Numbered from the stretch's first letter, positions 35,787-46,018 are shown. The stretch is DNA of 64,000 nt from JBJTUH01 sp044346175 (GCA_044346175.1 JBIIZQ010000001.1:62001-126000), one strand, 5' to 3'. Program-made: numbers and translations. The notes: generated by a model from the letters alone, not told the origin.

Positions 35787-36974
35787 TTATACTTCAACGT
35801 TCACTTGCTGCCCCAAACTGGATGATATGCCTGAGTGCTTAGGGGGTAAAAGGGCGACCCATACCATGGTGGCAACACAGACCCATTGAAGGAATAAAAG
35901 CTCCAAGATGAACCCCAGTAAGGGTAACTTTCCAAGTAAAAAACCCAATACCCCTACGCCCATATTGAGCATCCACACGACCAGCCATGGTTTAGGGTAA
36001 CGCACCATCCATCCTAAACTTTGAAAGAAGGCATAAAACCCTCTTGGCAAGGGATGCTGCTCAGGGGGCTGTGTCATGGTCAGGATACCTGTGGTTAGTA
36101 AGCTGCCTTGCTGTAGGAGCCATAAGGTGAGCAGGCTCCAAGCCGTTACCTGCCCCATCGTTTGGAGTGCTTTTTGGTGAAGAGGGCTGAGGGTTTGAAC
36201 GGCTTGGTTGATTTGCTGGAGTAACCCCGTGAGGAGCGATTTTGTGGCATCCTTGGTGGTAGCGGCATCAAACTGGCTATGGTTTTCCTGCCATAACTGA
36301 AACCATTGTAGCCATTGTGTTAAACTGTTCACCAGCCAGCTTCCAAGTGTTTTGAGGGTTGCGGGTGTAATGCCCTTAAGGGTAGCTCCCGCAACGAGTA
36401 ATAGGATACATAATCCTACGGTTGCCAAGGTAAGTTGAACAAGTGCGGGCATATAGCGTCCGACACCTTCAAAAAATGCTTGAAGGGCTTGCTGAAAAGC
36501 CTGCCATACACTGAGGGTATCGGTATCGACCTCAGAATTTTGGGGCGTTGATGGCTCTTGAGGTAGCGTGCCAGCACATTGAAACTGCTTTTTATCCGCC
36601 AGAACCTTGCTTAAATGATGATGCAGGATACCGAGCCACCCTGCAAATGTGGCAATATGGATGAGCGTGACGAGGCTATACACCCAGTAAAAAGCGGGTG
36701 TGTTCGGTGCTACAAGGGTTTCTTCAAGCGGCGAGAGCAGGAGGTCAATCAGTACAGGGGCAAGTAGCAAAGGGTAAATGCTCTGCCAGTGTTTTAGGGT
36801 GTGCCGCCAAGCCCACTGACACAATGCCCAAGGGTATTTTTGAGCCAAAGCAGGAGTCCAAGCTTGGGGAGGGTCTTCCGTCCAGCCATTCCAGTAGAGG
36901 GTTGCGTCGGTAGGGTCTGATAGAGGGGGCGTGTGTTGAGGGTCTTGAGAGGAAGGAGGAGGGGCGTGCATCAT
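35787..36974 (-). CDS. hypothetical multi-pass membrane protein
   Basis: I place the start at the double ATG (36969-36974), preceded by AAAGGA ten bases upstream; a TTG two codons earlier is less likely. The 395-aa product has a Pro-rich N-terminus. Membrane helices lie around residues 65-85, 98-120, 185-215, 295-315, and a last pair near 330-380 (LVVWMLNMGVGVLGFLLG, GFILELLFLQWVCVATMVWVALL). An amphipathic Trp/Gln-rich stretch separates the two halves (about 225-285). I recognise no family. It lies between trpG and lipB on the same strand, with gaps of 92 and 47 bp. Confidence 0.65.
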   Translation of the reverse strand: MMHAPPPSSQDPQHTPPLSDPTDATLYWNGWTEDPPQAWTPALAQKYPWALCQWAWRHTLKHWQSIYPLLLAPVLIDLLLSPLEETLVAPNTPAFYWVYSLVTLIHIATFAGWLGILHHHLSKVLADKKQFQCAGTLPQEPSTPQNSEVDTDTLSVWQAFQQALQAFFEGVGRYMPALVQLTLATVGLCILLLVAGATLKGITPATLKTLGSWLVNSLTQWLQWFQLWQENHSQFDAATTKDATKSLLTGLLQQINQAVQTLSPLHQKALQTMGQVTAWSLLTLWLLQQGSLLTTGILTMTQPPEQHPLPRGFYAFFQSLGWMVRYPKPWLVVWMLNMGVGVLGFLLGKLPLLGFILELLFLQWVCVATMVWVALLPPKHSGISSSLGQQVNVEV

Positions 36975-37066
36975 GACCAAGCTATCCTTTAGAATCGATA
37001 TTACCTATAAACCGTATGACGTCTGTTATTTGAACTGACGCATCAAGGCACGTCTACACAAGTAGG

Positions 37067-37699
37067 TTAAATGCAAAGACTCACAAAATTACTCAAAAGT
37101 TTTTGACCCTCAGGCGTACCAATCGACTCAGGGTGAAACTGTACACCTCTCAGCGGGTATTGCGTGTGACGTATCCCCATGATGGTGTTGCCGTAAGTCG
37201 CAGTGACTTTAAAACATGAAGGGAGGGTGTCAGGGTCTGCAACTAACGAATGGTACCGCATCACTGTAAGCGGGTTGGAAACCCCTTGCCATAAAGCATC
37301 TTCAAGCTCTAGGAGTGTAATGTCAGAGGTTTTACCGTGCATCATTTCAGGGGCTGTAATCACTTGTCCACCAAAATAGTGTACCATGCCTTGATGCCCT
37401 AAACATACGCCTAAAACTGACGGACGATGAGGTAATTCACCATAGCGTGTTAACACATCGGCACATACCCGAAAATCGTCTTGGATGGCAGGATGTCCAG
37501 GGCCAGGACTTAAAATAATCGCTTTGGGTGCCATGGCTTGAATCGCTTCAAACGAAAGGGCATCATTACGGTATACCTTGACTTCGTAAGGAAGTGCAAG
37601 CTGGTTAACGGCTTGTTGTACCATTTGGTACAAGTTAAAGGTAAAGCTGTCAAAGTTATCAAGTAAGAGTAAGCTTTGGGTAGAAGAAGTAAGCATCAT
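37067..37699 (-). CDS. trpG: anthranilate synthase component II (glutamine amidotransferase)
   Basis: Class I glutaminase that feeds ammonia to TrpE; PabA-like use in folate synthesis is also possible. I start it at the double ATG (37694-37699), 4 bases after the trpE stop, because the next residues lead directly into LLLLDNFDSFTFNL, the family N-terminus. The nucleophile is the Cys in VLGVCLGHQG; the His and Glu are in GVQFHPESIGTPEG near the C-terminus. Length about 210 aa is typical. It is cotranscribed with trpE. Confidence 0.93.
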   Translation of the reverse strand: MMLTSSTQSLLLLDNFDSFTFNLYQMVQQAVNQLALPYEVKVYRNDALSFEAIQAMAPKAIILSPGPGHPAIQDDFRVCADVLTRYGELPHRPSVLGVCLGHQGMVHYFGGQVITAPEMMHGKTSDITLLELEDALWQGVSNPLTVMRYHSLVADPDTLPSCFKVTATYGNTIMGIRHTQYPLRGVQFHPESIGTPEGQKLLSNFVSLCI

Positions 37700-37703
37700 G
37701 GCG

Positions 37704-39356
37704 TTAGCAAAGAGCCTCAGTAATATCAATGGCTTTTAAAATACTACGTGCTTTATTACACGTTTCAAGGAATTCCATTTCAGGGACGGAGTCATGCACA
37801 ATGCCTGCACCCGCTTGCACCACCGCTTCTTGACGTGTGTTGAGTGTAAGCGAGCGAATCGCAATGGCACTATTGAGGGTATGACGGGCATCCAGTGTAC
37901 CAACCATGCCTGAATAAATCCCTCGTTGGTAAGGCTCAAGTTGACTCAGGTGCATCATGGCTCTAATTTTTGGGGCTCCTGTGACGGTATCTCTTGGGAA
38001 ACAGCTTGCAAGTGCATCAAACACCGTTTTATCGGAGGCGAGTATCCCTTCAATGTCTGTGCCTAGGTGCATCACATGCGTATAGTAGAGTACTTCGGCA
38101 ATGGTGCCTGTTTTGACCGTACCTATTTGACAAACCCGTCCGAGGTCATTGCGGCTTAGGTCAACCAACATGGCATGTTCGGCACGTTCTTTGGGGTCGG
38201 CTTGGAGTTCACGGGCAAGACGTGCATCTTCTTGTGGGGTTGTACCACGAGGACGTGTACCAGCAAGCGATTTGACTTTGATATATCGAAGAGGGGCTGA
38301 ATCAGACGTACTTGATGCTCCTGAAACACTGTGGAGAGGAAGTAGCCCGCACTCTACAAATGTTTCGGGGGAAGCACCCAAATAGGCCCCTTGAGGAAAT
38401 TGAACATAATATCCATAGGGTGAGGGGTTGAGTGCCTGTAAATAACGATAAATGGTGAGGGGGTCATGGGTACAACGCCTCACAAACGCATTGGCAAGCA
38501 CAATTTGAAAGACTTCGCCTTGGGTGATAAGCGTTTTACAGCTCCGTACAGCCTCTTGAAACGCCTCGGGGGTCATGGCAGGAGTCACGCTGGGGTCAAG
38601 CCCTGATTGTGCAAGCGTATGCTTAAGCCAAGTGTTGGGAAGTGTGAGGGGTTTGAGTACTGTGGAGGCTTTTTGTAGGCATGCTTGAAGGGATACCCAC
38701 AGGGCATCCGCTTTTGTTTGAGGCTCCCAAGATACAAAATGTAACCGACGATACAAATGGTCAAAGACCAAAAAGGTTTTGTAAAACCCCATCGTACACT
38801 CGGGGATGTCTTGGAGGGCAGGGAGTTTATGCGGCTGTGCTGGAATGGCATCCAATTGGGTGGTGAGTCCGTAGCCCATATACCCCATCCAGCCGCCAAC
38901 AAAAGGTAAATCGGACAATCCTTCATGGGTATGGCACAGGGCTTGATGTTGCGGCGTGAAAAGGGTTGACAGTACACTCGACATGAGAGATAAAGTATCG
39001 CCCTGATGGGTGTACACAGGGGTTTGCGTATGGGGGTCTTCTAAGTGGGTTGTGCCGTCTCGGCACACCATCACAAAACTGGGGCTATAGCCTATCATGG
39101 AGTACCGTGCAAGGCGTGTATCCCCTTCGGTGCTTTCCAATAAAATACCATGAGGCATCTTAGCACTTGATGTCTCTGACGATACTTCTTGTTGTAAAGC
39201 CGCAAACACTTGCATGGGTGTCCATTGGTCGCTGAGTAATGTGCCGATAAAAGGCACTTCTGCGACTTGACAATAGGGGGAAAGGTCAGGCTGCATGGCA
39301 GCTTGAGGAAACAAGCAAGTGGATGAAGCAGTCATGGCATAAGGTATCGTAGTCAT
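37704..39356 (-). CDS. trpE: anthranilate synthase component I
   Basis: Converts chorismate and ammonia to anthranilate, the first committed step of tryptophan synthesis. The N-terminal tryptophan-binding motif reads LLESTEGDTRLARYSMIG, which favours TrpE over PabB and predicts feedback inhibition. Catalytic motifs follow: YYVQFPQGAYLGASPE, KSLAGTRPRG, LVDLSRNDLGRVC and FPRDTVTGAPKIRAM. Length (550 aa) is normal with modest Ser/Thr insertions (about 345-355). No other trp genes are present. Confidence 0.94.
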   Translation of the reverse strand: MTTIPYAMTASSTCLFPQAAMQPDLSPYCQVAEVPFIGTLLSDQWTPMQVFAALQQEVSSETSSAKMPHGILLESTEGDTRLARYSMIGYSPSFVMVCRDGTTHLEDPHTQTPVYTHQGDTLSLMSSVLSTLFTPQHQALCHTHEGLSDLPFVGGWMGYMGYGLTTQLDAIPAQPHKLPALQDIPECTMGFYKTFLVFDHLYRRLHFVSWEPQTKADALWVSLQACLQKASTVLKPLTLPNTWLKHTLAQSGLDPSVTPAMTPEAFQEAVRSCKTLITQGEVFQIVLANAFVRRCTHDPLTIYRYLQALNPSPYGYYVQFPQGAYLGASPETFVECGLLPLHSVSGASSTSDSAPLRYIKVKSLAGTRPRGTTPQEDARLARELQADPKERAEHAMLVDLSRNDLGRVCQIGTVKTGTIAEVLYYTHVMHLGTDIEGILASDKTVFDALASCFPRDTVTGAPKIRAMMHLSQLEPYQRGIYSGMVGTLDARHTLNSAIAIRSLTLNTRQEAVVQAGAGIVHDSVPEMEFLETCNKARSILKAIDITEALC

Positions 39357-39552
39357 TAAGCACTAAGAGCAAGGAGGAGGATGATTTAAGATGGGGAGTT
39401 CAGATTCATTTGATTATACCATAACTTATCTCTGCGATTGCCCTACTCTTTTTGTGAGATTGATTGAACCCGCCCCCTTCTTAACGTATGCTGAAGGAAG
39501 CAGATGGATAAAGTCACATTGAAGTTAAGTCGTAATAAGGAACCCCTCCGCC

Positions 39553-40359
39553 ATGGCATCCGTTGTTTCTGAGTCTCTTCCGTGGTCATCGTGGTTACAA
39601 GAACCTCTGGAAAACTGTGAGCTTCTTGTCATTGAGGGGGCTGATGATGGGGATGCGTCCTCGTGTAAAAAACAACGACCACAATGGCAGTTTGTCCCAT
39701 GGGACACCTCGGCTGCGACACTTACAGAAGCACTGCAAGCCCTAGGATTTGAAACCCTTACGCATTGGCAACAGCAAGCCCATCAGCTTCATCAGGCTTT
39801 TAGTGAGGTCATGTATGCCCCTGCTACATTAGGGTGCTACAGTGCCGTGTGTGATGCTATCACCATGAGTCCTCATCATATCCCCTTTTCCATTGAGTGG
39901 ATGTTGACCGACTATGAAGGCATCCAAGCCCTTAATCTCGAACAGCGTCAAGAGGATGCACCTACCGATGTATTGTCTTTTCCTATGTGGCAAGGGCGGG
40001 TATTACAAGAAGTGCTTCACAGTATGCAAGCCTTTGAGGGACTTTCTCAACCCATTGCCGATAGCCCCTCCTTACAGCACCCCCCTGAACCTCTTTTAGT
40101 GGGGAGTATTGCCGTATGTGTGCCTTGGGTCATACAGCCTCGCTTCTCTGAGTCCTTATCCGAAGAAGATAAACAAACGTATCAATACCCCTTTCTTCAA
40201 ACGCCCCCTTCAGGTATGCCTCGCTCGCAATGGGTGTTTTGGATGCTGTGTGTTCATGGTTTACTGCATATACATAATATTCATCATGACACGCCTGAAG
40301 CTTTTGAACACATGACGACGCTCCAACACACTATTTTAAATTTAGCCTTTTCATCTTAA
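39553..40359 (+). CDS. ybeY: endoribonuclease YbeY with long N-terminal extension
   Basis: Zinc-dependent RNase for 16S rRNA 3' end maturation and ribosome quality control. The core shows LTDYEGIQALNLEQRQEDAPTDVLSFP (about 118-144) and the metal motif with H235, H239 and H245 in CVHGLLHIHNIHHD. Normal YbeY is about 150 aa. Here an unrecognised N-terminal region of about 105 residues precedes the core and about 40 extra residues lie between TDVLSFP and the GSIAV strand. mnmA follows 54 bp downstream. Confidence 0.85.
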   Translation: MASVVSESLPWSSWLQEPLENCELLVIEGADDGDASSCKKQRPQWQFVPWDTSAATLTEALQALGFETLTHWQQQAHQLHQAFSEVMYAPATLGCYSAVCDAITMSPHHIPFSIEWMLTDYEGIQALNLEQRQEDAPTDVLSFPMWQGRVLQEVLHSMQAFEGLSQPIADSPSLQHPPEPLLVGSIAVCVPWVIQPRFSESLSEEDKQTYQYPFLQTPPSGMPRSQWVFWMLCVHGLLHIHNIHHDTPEAFEHMTTLQHTILNLAFSS

Positions 40360-40413
40360 TCTTCATCTTCATCCTAACAGCAACCCTTACCTTAACCCGC
40401 ATAGGCTTTCCTG

Positions 40414-41625
40414 ATGGCTCTTACGAACGCACTTTCCTATACTGCTTCTTCCTTGTTGCCCAACTGGCTTCCTGAAAAACCGAGTCGTATTGCCGTGGCC
40501 ATGAGTGGTGGCGTAGATAGTAGCGTGGTGGCTTGGCTTTTAGCAAAAGCGGGGCATGAGATTGTAGGACTCACAGCATGGACACTGAATGGGCCTGGTG
40601 CCTGTTGTAATGATGCACTGGTTAATGCAGGGCGGGTATGTGAAGACCTTGGCTGCGATTTCGATACCGTCGACCTCCGTGCAGAATTCTCTCATTATGT
40701 GATGGACTACTACCAGCAGTCCTATTTAAAGGGACTTACACCCAATCCTTGCGTAGAGTGTAATCGATACGTCAAGTGGGAGCTTCTCTTGAAATACGCA
40801 ACAGAGCAGCTCGGTGTAGACTACGTCGCAACAGGACATTACGTACGTTTACAAAAATCGGTGCGTGGTACCCATGTCCTCCGTGCAAGAGACCCCCGTA
40901 AAGACCAAACCTACATGCTTTCTAAAGTACGTACGCATGACATTGACCGTGCGATTTTCCCACTCGGTAACTGGATAAAACCTGATGTGGTTGCCCTCGC
41001 TAAAGAAGTCGGCATTCCTACGGCTTATAGTAAAGAAAGTATGGATGTTTGTTTCGTGTTGGATGGACAAGCAAACTACCTCAAACAAGCGTTAGGTACG
41101 ACACAAGGTAAAATTATAGATATTGACACTGGGAAAGTGGTTGGGGAACACGACGGGTATTACTTCTTTACCGTAGGGCAGCGTAAAGGGGTGAAAGTTG
41201 CAGCGGGTCGTCCTGTGTATGTCGTAAAAACGGATGCCAGTACCAATACTGTTTATATTGGCGATGCACATCATCTTCAAGCAAGCTCCTTGGAAGCCTT
41301 TGATATTAACTGGCTCCAAGTCCCTCCCAGCCTTGTCACGGAGGGTGGGTTTACGAGCATGGTGAAATTCCGTTATAATACGCCGCCTCAAAAAGCTTGG
41401 GTTGCTCCCCTTGCAGTAGGTAGCACACGCTTTAGAGTGACCTTTGCCGAGCCTGTACAATCCATCACCAAAGGGCAAATTGCGGCGTTTTACTGCCCTG
41501 AAGACACCGAATTATACGGGGGTGGGTTTATTGAGGATGCGATTACCCAACAGGCTTTTGACCCTGCCACGGCGCCCCCTCCGCCTGACCTCTGGGCTAA
41601 CTGTCCAGTACCAACCCCTTCGTAA
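40414..41625 (+). CDS. mnmA: tRNA-specific 2-thiouridylase MnmA
   Basis: ATP-dependent enzyme that puts sulfur at C2 of U34 in tRNA-Lys, -Glu and -Gln. It has the PP-loop SGGVDSS (31-37), the catalytic cysteine in NPCVECN (C113) and the second active-site cysteine in MDVCFV (about residue 212). ATGHYVRL and KDQTYMLSKV are typical family motifs. The C-terminal beta domain is complete. The 25-residue N-terminal extension precedes the usual start. It is followed 18 bp later by a GNAT gene. Confidence 0.95.
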   Translation: MALTNALSYTASSLLPNWLPEKPSRIAVAMSGGVDSSVVAWLLAKAGHEIVGLTAWTLNGPGACCNDALVNAGRVCEDLGCDFDTVDLRAEFSHYVMDYYQQSYLKGLTPNPCVECNRYVKWELLLKYATEQLGVDYVATGHYVRLQKSVRGTHVLRARDPRKDQTYMLSKVRTHDIDRAIFPLGNWIKPDVVALAKEVGIPTAYSKESMDVCFVLDGQANYLKQALGTTQGKIIDIDTGKVVGEHDGYYFFTVGQRKGVKVAAGRPVYVVKTDASTNTVYIGDAHHLQASSLEAFDINWLQVPPSLVTEGGFTSMVKFRYNTPPQKAWVAPLAVGSTRFRVTFAEPVQSITKGQIAAFYCPEDTELYGGGFIEDAITQQAFDPATAPPPPDLWANCPVPTPS

Positions 41626-41643
41626 AAAGAGACCCCTGCAACC

Positions 41644-42243
41644 ATGACACGTGCCTTGACTTCTCTCACTGCGCCGCAACCTGCTTTCTTGGAAACGCAA
41701 CGTCTGATACTACGTCCTCTTGTTGCTGAGGATGCCTTATCCACCACGCCTTACCTTACTTGGTTGCAGGCACAACACCCTGCCACACAGCTTACCCGCC
41801 ATGGCCGGTTTCCCTACACCATAGAGGAAGCCCAGCGGTATATTACCGAGACCCATACCATGATGCAAAAGCACCAAGGTATCGTACTGGCTATTATCGC
41901 AAAAACCTCGATGGAACATATTGGCAATATTGCACTCACGCAACTGGATTGGGTACATCGGAGCGGAGAGTATGCGATTGTGCTTGGGAGTACGGCACAT
42001 CAAGGACAGGGGTATGCCTATGAAGCAAGTGCTGCACTGCTAACACACGGATTCGAGAAGCTCGGTTTACATCGCATTGCTTGTGGTACACCGATTACCC
42101 ATGAGGCAATGTGCCGCTTAGCTCTAAAACTTGGATTTCAAGAGGAGGGGCGACGTAAAGAGGCGTTTTGGGTCAATCCTACAACGGGGTTTGTCGATGT
42201 GGTGGTATACGGGAAGTGCCAAACGCTGCATGGGGTCGTGTAG
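41644..42243 (+). CDS. GNAT acetyltransferase, RimJ/RimL type
   Basis: Transfers acetyl from acetyl-CoA, in this subfamily often to protein N-termini or small amines. The N-terminus LETQRLILRPLVAEDA (about 17-32) is typical of the subgroup. The CoA-binding loop QGQGYAYEA is near residues 119-127. The C-terminal signature HRIACGTPITHEAMCRLALKLGFQEEG is complete. Length 199 aa is normal. It lies 18 bp after mnmA, so likely in the same transcript, but its target is unknown. Confidence 0.88.
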   Translation: MTRALTSLTAPQPAFLETQRLILRPLVAEDALSTTPYLTWLQAQHPATQLTRHGRFPYTIEEAQRYITETHTMMQKHQGIVLAIIAKTSMEHIGNIALTQLDWVHRSGEYAIVLGSTAHQGQGYAYEASAALLTHGFEKLGLHRIACGTPITHEAMCRLALKLGFQEEGRRKEAFWVNPTTGFVDVVVYGKCQTLHGVV

Positions 42244-42312
42244 CCATTTGTGTGGGTCATAGATAAAGCCCCCCGTAACGCCATGCGGAATGACGTAAAG
42301 ACGCATGCGTTT

Positions 42313-44850
42313 TTAGGATTTATTGGGTCGATGTGTCCCACGACGAATGCTAATGAGGTCGGGAACACGTCGCACGTGGTTCAACACTCGGTTGAGCTGA
42401 GCAAGGTTTTCAACATCTACGGTGATTTCAATCATGACCGTTTGGTCGTCTTGGAGTCTTTTTACTCGTGCGTCTGCAACATTGGTATGACTATCCGTAA
42501 TTTGCGTGAGGATGTCTTTGAGTACCCCAAGACGGTCAATGACCTCAATATGTAGGGTGACTGGGTGTAGCGGGGCTTTCCCACCTGTCCGTTTCATGGG
42601 TCGTCCATCAGCTCCCGCCACAAGGGTGGTTTCAGACCATGTGATTTGGAGTTGTCGGTCATGGTTGGCACTGAGGAGATTTTCGCATCCCTCACGATGA
42701 ATCATGACCCCACGAGAGCGCGTGATAAGCCCTACCACAGGGTCACCAGGAATGGGACGACAACACCGTGCCACTTGGTACAGTACGCCCTGAAGGCTTT
42801 CCAGCGTAGTTGTTTTTGGTTCAGCTTCTGTGTTGGTTTGCTCCGTGGGAACGCTGGAGGCGGTTTCAGGCGTTGTAGGCTGTTCACGCTCATGGGGATG
42901 AAGCACTGGATGAGCCTGAGACCCTTGTACAGGCTGTGTGGATGATGTCTGAGTGGTACTGCTGGTGGTTGTCTCAATGTCGGTATCAAGTTTAGGGTTG
43001 GTATGACCATAACTATGAAGCCCAGCTTTACCCTTTTTATGGGCTTGGTTGCGGTAGCGTCTATCCATACGTATGCGGGCGAGCATTTGAGGAGAGAGTT
43101 CTTGCAAAAGGGCTTGTTTTTTTAAACGACTCAGCACCTTAGGTAAGCCACATTCACCATACCCCACGGCAACGATGAGGTCTTCAAGGGTTTGATAATT
43201 AAGCTCCTTGGCAACCTCTAATAAACGTCCTGATTTATAATGGTCATCAAACTTAGGGCGAGTAAGTTCTGCCTCAAGGAGCATTTTCCCTTGCTGGTAG
43301 TGTTGGTCACGGAAGGTACGTTTGAACCACTGACGAATACGACTTTTAGCCATCTGGGTTTGCGCCATGTTAATCCAGTCAAGGCGTGGGGTGGCTTTTT
43401 TATTGGTAATGACTTGGACAATATCCCCGTTTTTGAGTGGACGGTCAAGCGGTTGAGGCTTACCATTCACCATGGCACCCGCACAGGTATGCCCCACTTC
43501 AGTATGGATATGGTAAGCAAAGTCAATGGGGGTAGACCCCAGCGGAAGTGTGACAAGCCTACCTTTTGGGGTAAAAACAAACAGAGTATCTGAAAATAAA
43601 TCGAGTTTGACAGATTCCACATAGCTACGTGCGTCTTCATCGTCGGTTTCTTCACGCATTTCGAGCATTTGTTTAAGAAGCGAGAACTGTTTTTGCTCCT
43701 TACTACCCGCACAGGCATGCCCCGCATCTTTATACACCCAGTGGGCTGCAATCCCGTATTCTGCGACACGGTGCATTGATTCGGTACGAATCTGGAACTC
43801 TAGGGGACGACCCTTGGGTCCAATGACAGTGGTATGAAGAGACTGATATTGGTTATTTTTAGGGAGGGCGACATAGTCTTTAAACCGCCCAGGGATAGGC
43901 TGAAATGCACTATGAATCACCCCGAGTACTTCATAGCATTCATGCTCTTGCTGGACAATGAGACGAATGGCACTGATGTCATACACTTCCGATAGAGGTT
44001 TTTGTTGCCGTTGCATCTTTTTGTAAATGCTGTACGCATTTTTGACACGGCTTTTAATTTTGACTTTACCAGTCATGTGGGGGTGATACTCTAGGAGCAT
44101 GCCTTCTATCTTGGTTTTAACTTCTTTGAGGGTTTTTTCTCGCTCCTCTTGGGTGTCAATAACCTCTGTACGAATTTCTGCATAAGGTTCAGGGTGAAGA
44201 TACTTGAAGGAAAGGTCTTCAAGCTCGGCACGCATATTCCCCATCCCGATACGATTGGCAAGAGGGGCAAAAATTTCAAGGGTTTCTTTGGCGATGCGTT
44301 GTTGTTTGTCAGGACGAAGACTCTCTAGGCTTCGCATGTTATGCACACGGTCTGCGAGTTTCAGTATCATAATACGGCTGTCTTGTGCCATAGAGAGAAA
44401 CATTTTACGGAAATTTTCCGCTTGAGGGTCTTGCTCAGTCGAAAACTTATACTTCCCGAGTTTCGTCACACCCTCTACTAAAATGAGAACCTCTTCACCA
44501 AATAAACGACGCACCTCGTCTGCTTTAGCGTTGGTGTCTTCAAGCGTATCGTGTAAAATACCTGCCAGAACCGTGGGCGTATCCATGGGGATGTGTGCAA
44601 GTAGTAAGGCCACAGCAAGCGGATGGGTGATGTAGTTTTCACCACTTTTGCGTCTTTGCCCACAATGCTTAATGCACCCATAACGGTAGGCTAGACGGAG
44701 TGCTTGACATTCTGCTTCAGAACGCTTTTGTTTCTGAAAAAGCATGAGAAGTTCTTGGTACAAATGTGCTTCAGGCATGATGGGTGTATGGCTGGGGAGG
44801 GTCATCACATGAAAAGCGGTGCTGGGCATTGGGTGGCGGGGGTATTTCAA
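42313..44850 (-). CDS. bifunctional (p)ppGpp synthetase/hydrolase, Rel/SpoT family
   Basis: Makes and degrades (p)ppGpp in the stringent response. The hydrolase HD domain is intact: HCGQRRKSGENYITHPL and HDTLEDT (100-106). The synthetase has YDISAIRLIV and GRFKDYVALPKNNQYQSLHT; the RxKD form is that of bifunctional enzymes. TGS domain (DLFSDTLFVFTPKGR...), a Cys-Cys-containing conserved region (ARCCRPIPGD) and a C-terminal ACT domain follow. 845 aa is longer than usual through a Ser/Thr/Gln-rich linker at about 620-690. ATG at 44805 is an alternative start. Confidence 0.93.
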   Translation of the reverse strand: MKYPRHPMPSTAFHVMTLPSHTPIMPEAHLYQELLMLFQKQKRSEAECQALRLAYRYGCIKHCGQRRKSGENYITHPLAVALLLAHIPMDTPTVLAGILHDTLEDTNAKADEVRRLFGEEVLILVEGVTKLGKYKFSTEQDPQAENFRKMFLSMAQDSRIMILKLADRVHNMRSLESLRPDKQQRIAKETLEIFAPLANRIGMGNMRAELEDLSFKYLHPEPYAEIRTEVIDTQEEREKTLKEVKTKIEGMLLEYHPHMTGKVKIKSRVKNAYSIYKKMQRQQKPLSEVYDISAIRLIVQQEHECYEVLGVIHSAFQPIPGRFKDYVALPKNNQYQSLHTTVIGPKGRPLEFQIRTESMHRVAEYGIAAHWVYKDAGHACAGSKEQKQFSLLKQMLEMREETDDEDARSYVESVKLDLFSDTLFVFTPKGRLVTLPLGSTPIDFAYHIHTEVGHTCAGAMVNGKPQPLDRPLKNGDIVQVITNKKATPRLDWINMAQTQMAKSRIRQWFKRTFRDQHYQQGKMLLEAELTRPKFDDHYKSGRLLEVAKELNYQTLEDLIVAVGYGECGLPKVLSRLKKQALLQELSPQMLARIRMDRRYRNQAHKKGKAGLHSYGHTNPKLDTDIETTTSSTTQTSSTQPVQGSQAHPVLHPHEREQPTTPETASSVPTEQTNTEAEPKTTTLESLQGVLYQVARCCRPIPGDPVVGLITRSRGVMIHREGCENLLSANHDRQLQITWSETTLVAGADGRPMKRTGGKAPLHPVTLHIEVIDRLGVLKDILTQITDSHTNVADARVKRLQDDQTVMIEITVDVENLAQLNRVLNHVRRVPDLISIRRGTHRPNKS

Positions 44851-45028
44851 GCGTTTTAGTGGAACCAGAATGAGGAGGCGTGTTACATGATAGTATACCT
44901 CAGCATAGACAGAAGCAGTAGTGTTGCTAAATTCGGTTTCTTAACCGAGCATAGGACGTACTTCATGGTCTTTTAGCCACCCTTTGCGTTAGTAGCAAGC
45001 TGCTGGGAACTTTAAGGGTCAACCTACT

Positions 45029-45934
45029 TTACACCAGCGGAATGTGTAAAGAGACCCATGGCTGACATCTTGAGACGCCTGCACGATGCCAAGCACCCTC
45101 TTGATGGGCTTTAAGGAGTGTTGTCAACATGGCACGCATGGTTGCTCCTGTTGTGTATAAGTCATCTATGACCCATAACCCGATAGTGTGTGTTGTGTGG
45201 GTAGCTTGTGTGAGAGGCGTTGTATTGAGGTGGCTATGGGCGTTGAGAAGCCAAGTGGTAAAGGCGGGGTCACACATGAGCTGACCCGCATGACGATTCA
45301 TCATACGCTCTGTTTTGTTTTCGAGGGCATGCTGTGGGGTAAGTGGCCATGGATGGATGGTATCTCCCGAAAGAGACTGCCAGCCTAGCGGCTGTTGGCT
45401 GGGTAATCGTAGCGGACATGGGGTATCTTGTCCATAGGGGCGTTCAGACCACAAAGCATGAAAATGCCCCGCATAGAAAATATCAGTTAATAAGTCAGGA
45501 AAGCTCCAAAGACGTTGCCATTGTATGTGTAGTTTTTGTCTCAGGTTAGGATGCGCTGGCGTATAAGTATGGCGGGCGGGCATCATCAGTGGTATCCAAA
45601 CTTTCACGTCAGGATAGTGGTGTAAGAGGGTGTAAAGCCCGTCACAAAGCCACCGTGTGACGTGGTAGGTGGCTTCCTCATGAGCCTGAAACTTTGCTTT
45701 GTAAAGCCGCTGCTTTTCACTGAGTGCGTAAGGACATGCGACTTGCAGAGGATGGAGCGTAAGCGGTGTGTCTGACATATCCCGTATGCCAAGAAAGACC
45801 TCAGTATCAGTGGTATCGGCAAGTATGGGTGGGGTATAGGCTTCATCAACCAATGAATCTCGGTACCCTTTTCTATATTGCCAGCGTCTGAAGAGTGTAT
45901 GGCGGGAAGGCGGCTGAAAGAACATCGGCTTCAA
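45029..45934 (-). CDS. ComF-like phosphoribosyltransferase domain protein
   Basis: 301 aa. The C-terminal part has the PRPP-binding loop GLWVIDDLYTTGATMRAM (about 254-271), the form seen in ComF family proteins linked to DNA uptake. The preceding region ERMMNRHAGQLM resembles the ComF motif in which Arg and Asn residues precede the loop. The N-terminal zinc-finger cysteines of many ComF proteins are absent and residues 1-110 are divergent. It lies 84 bp downstream of scpA on the same strand. A different phosphoribosyltransferase is possible. Confidence 0.6.
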   Translation of the reverse strand: MKPMFFQPPSRHTLFRRWQYRKGYRDSLVDEAYTPPILADTTDTEVFLGIRDMSDTPLTLHPLQVACPYALSEKQRLYKAKFQAHEEATYHVTRWLCDGLYTLLHHYPDVKVWIPLMMPARHTYTPAHPNLRQKLHIQWQRLWSFPDLLTDIFYAGHFHALWSERPYGQDTPCPLRLPSQQPLGWQSLSGDTIHPWPLTPQHALENKTERMMNRHAGQLMCDPAFTTWLLNAHSHLNTTPLTQATHTTHTIGLWVIDDLYTTGATMRAMLTTLLKAHQEGAWHRAGVSRCQPWVSLHIPLV

Positions 45935-46018
45935 GAGTAAGGGGTTTCTATCCCCCTAGAAATACCCTGCCACTGTGTGCAGGAGGACAAAACAAAAGAT
46001 AGTAGTGCATGGGCTGAT

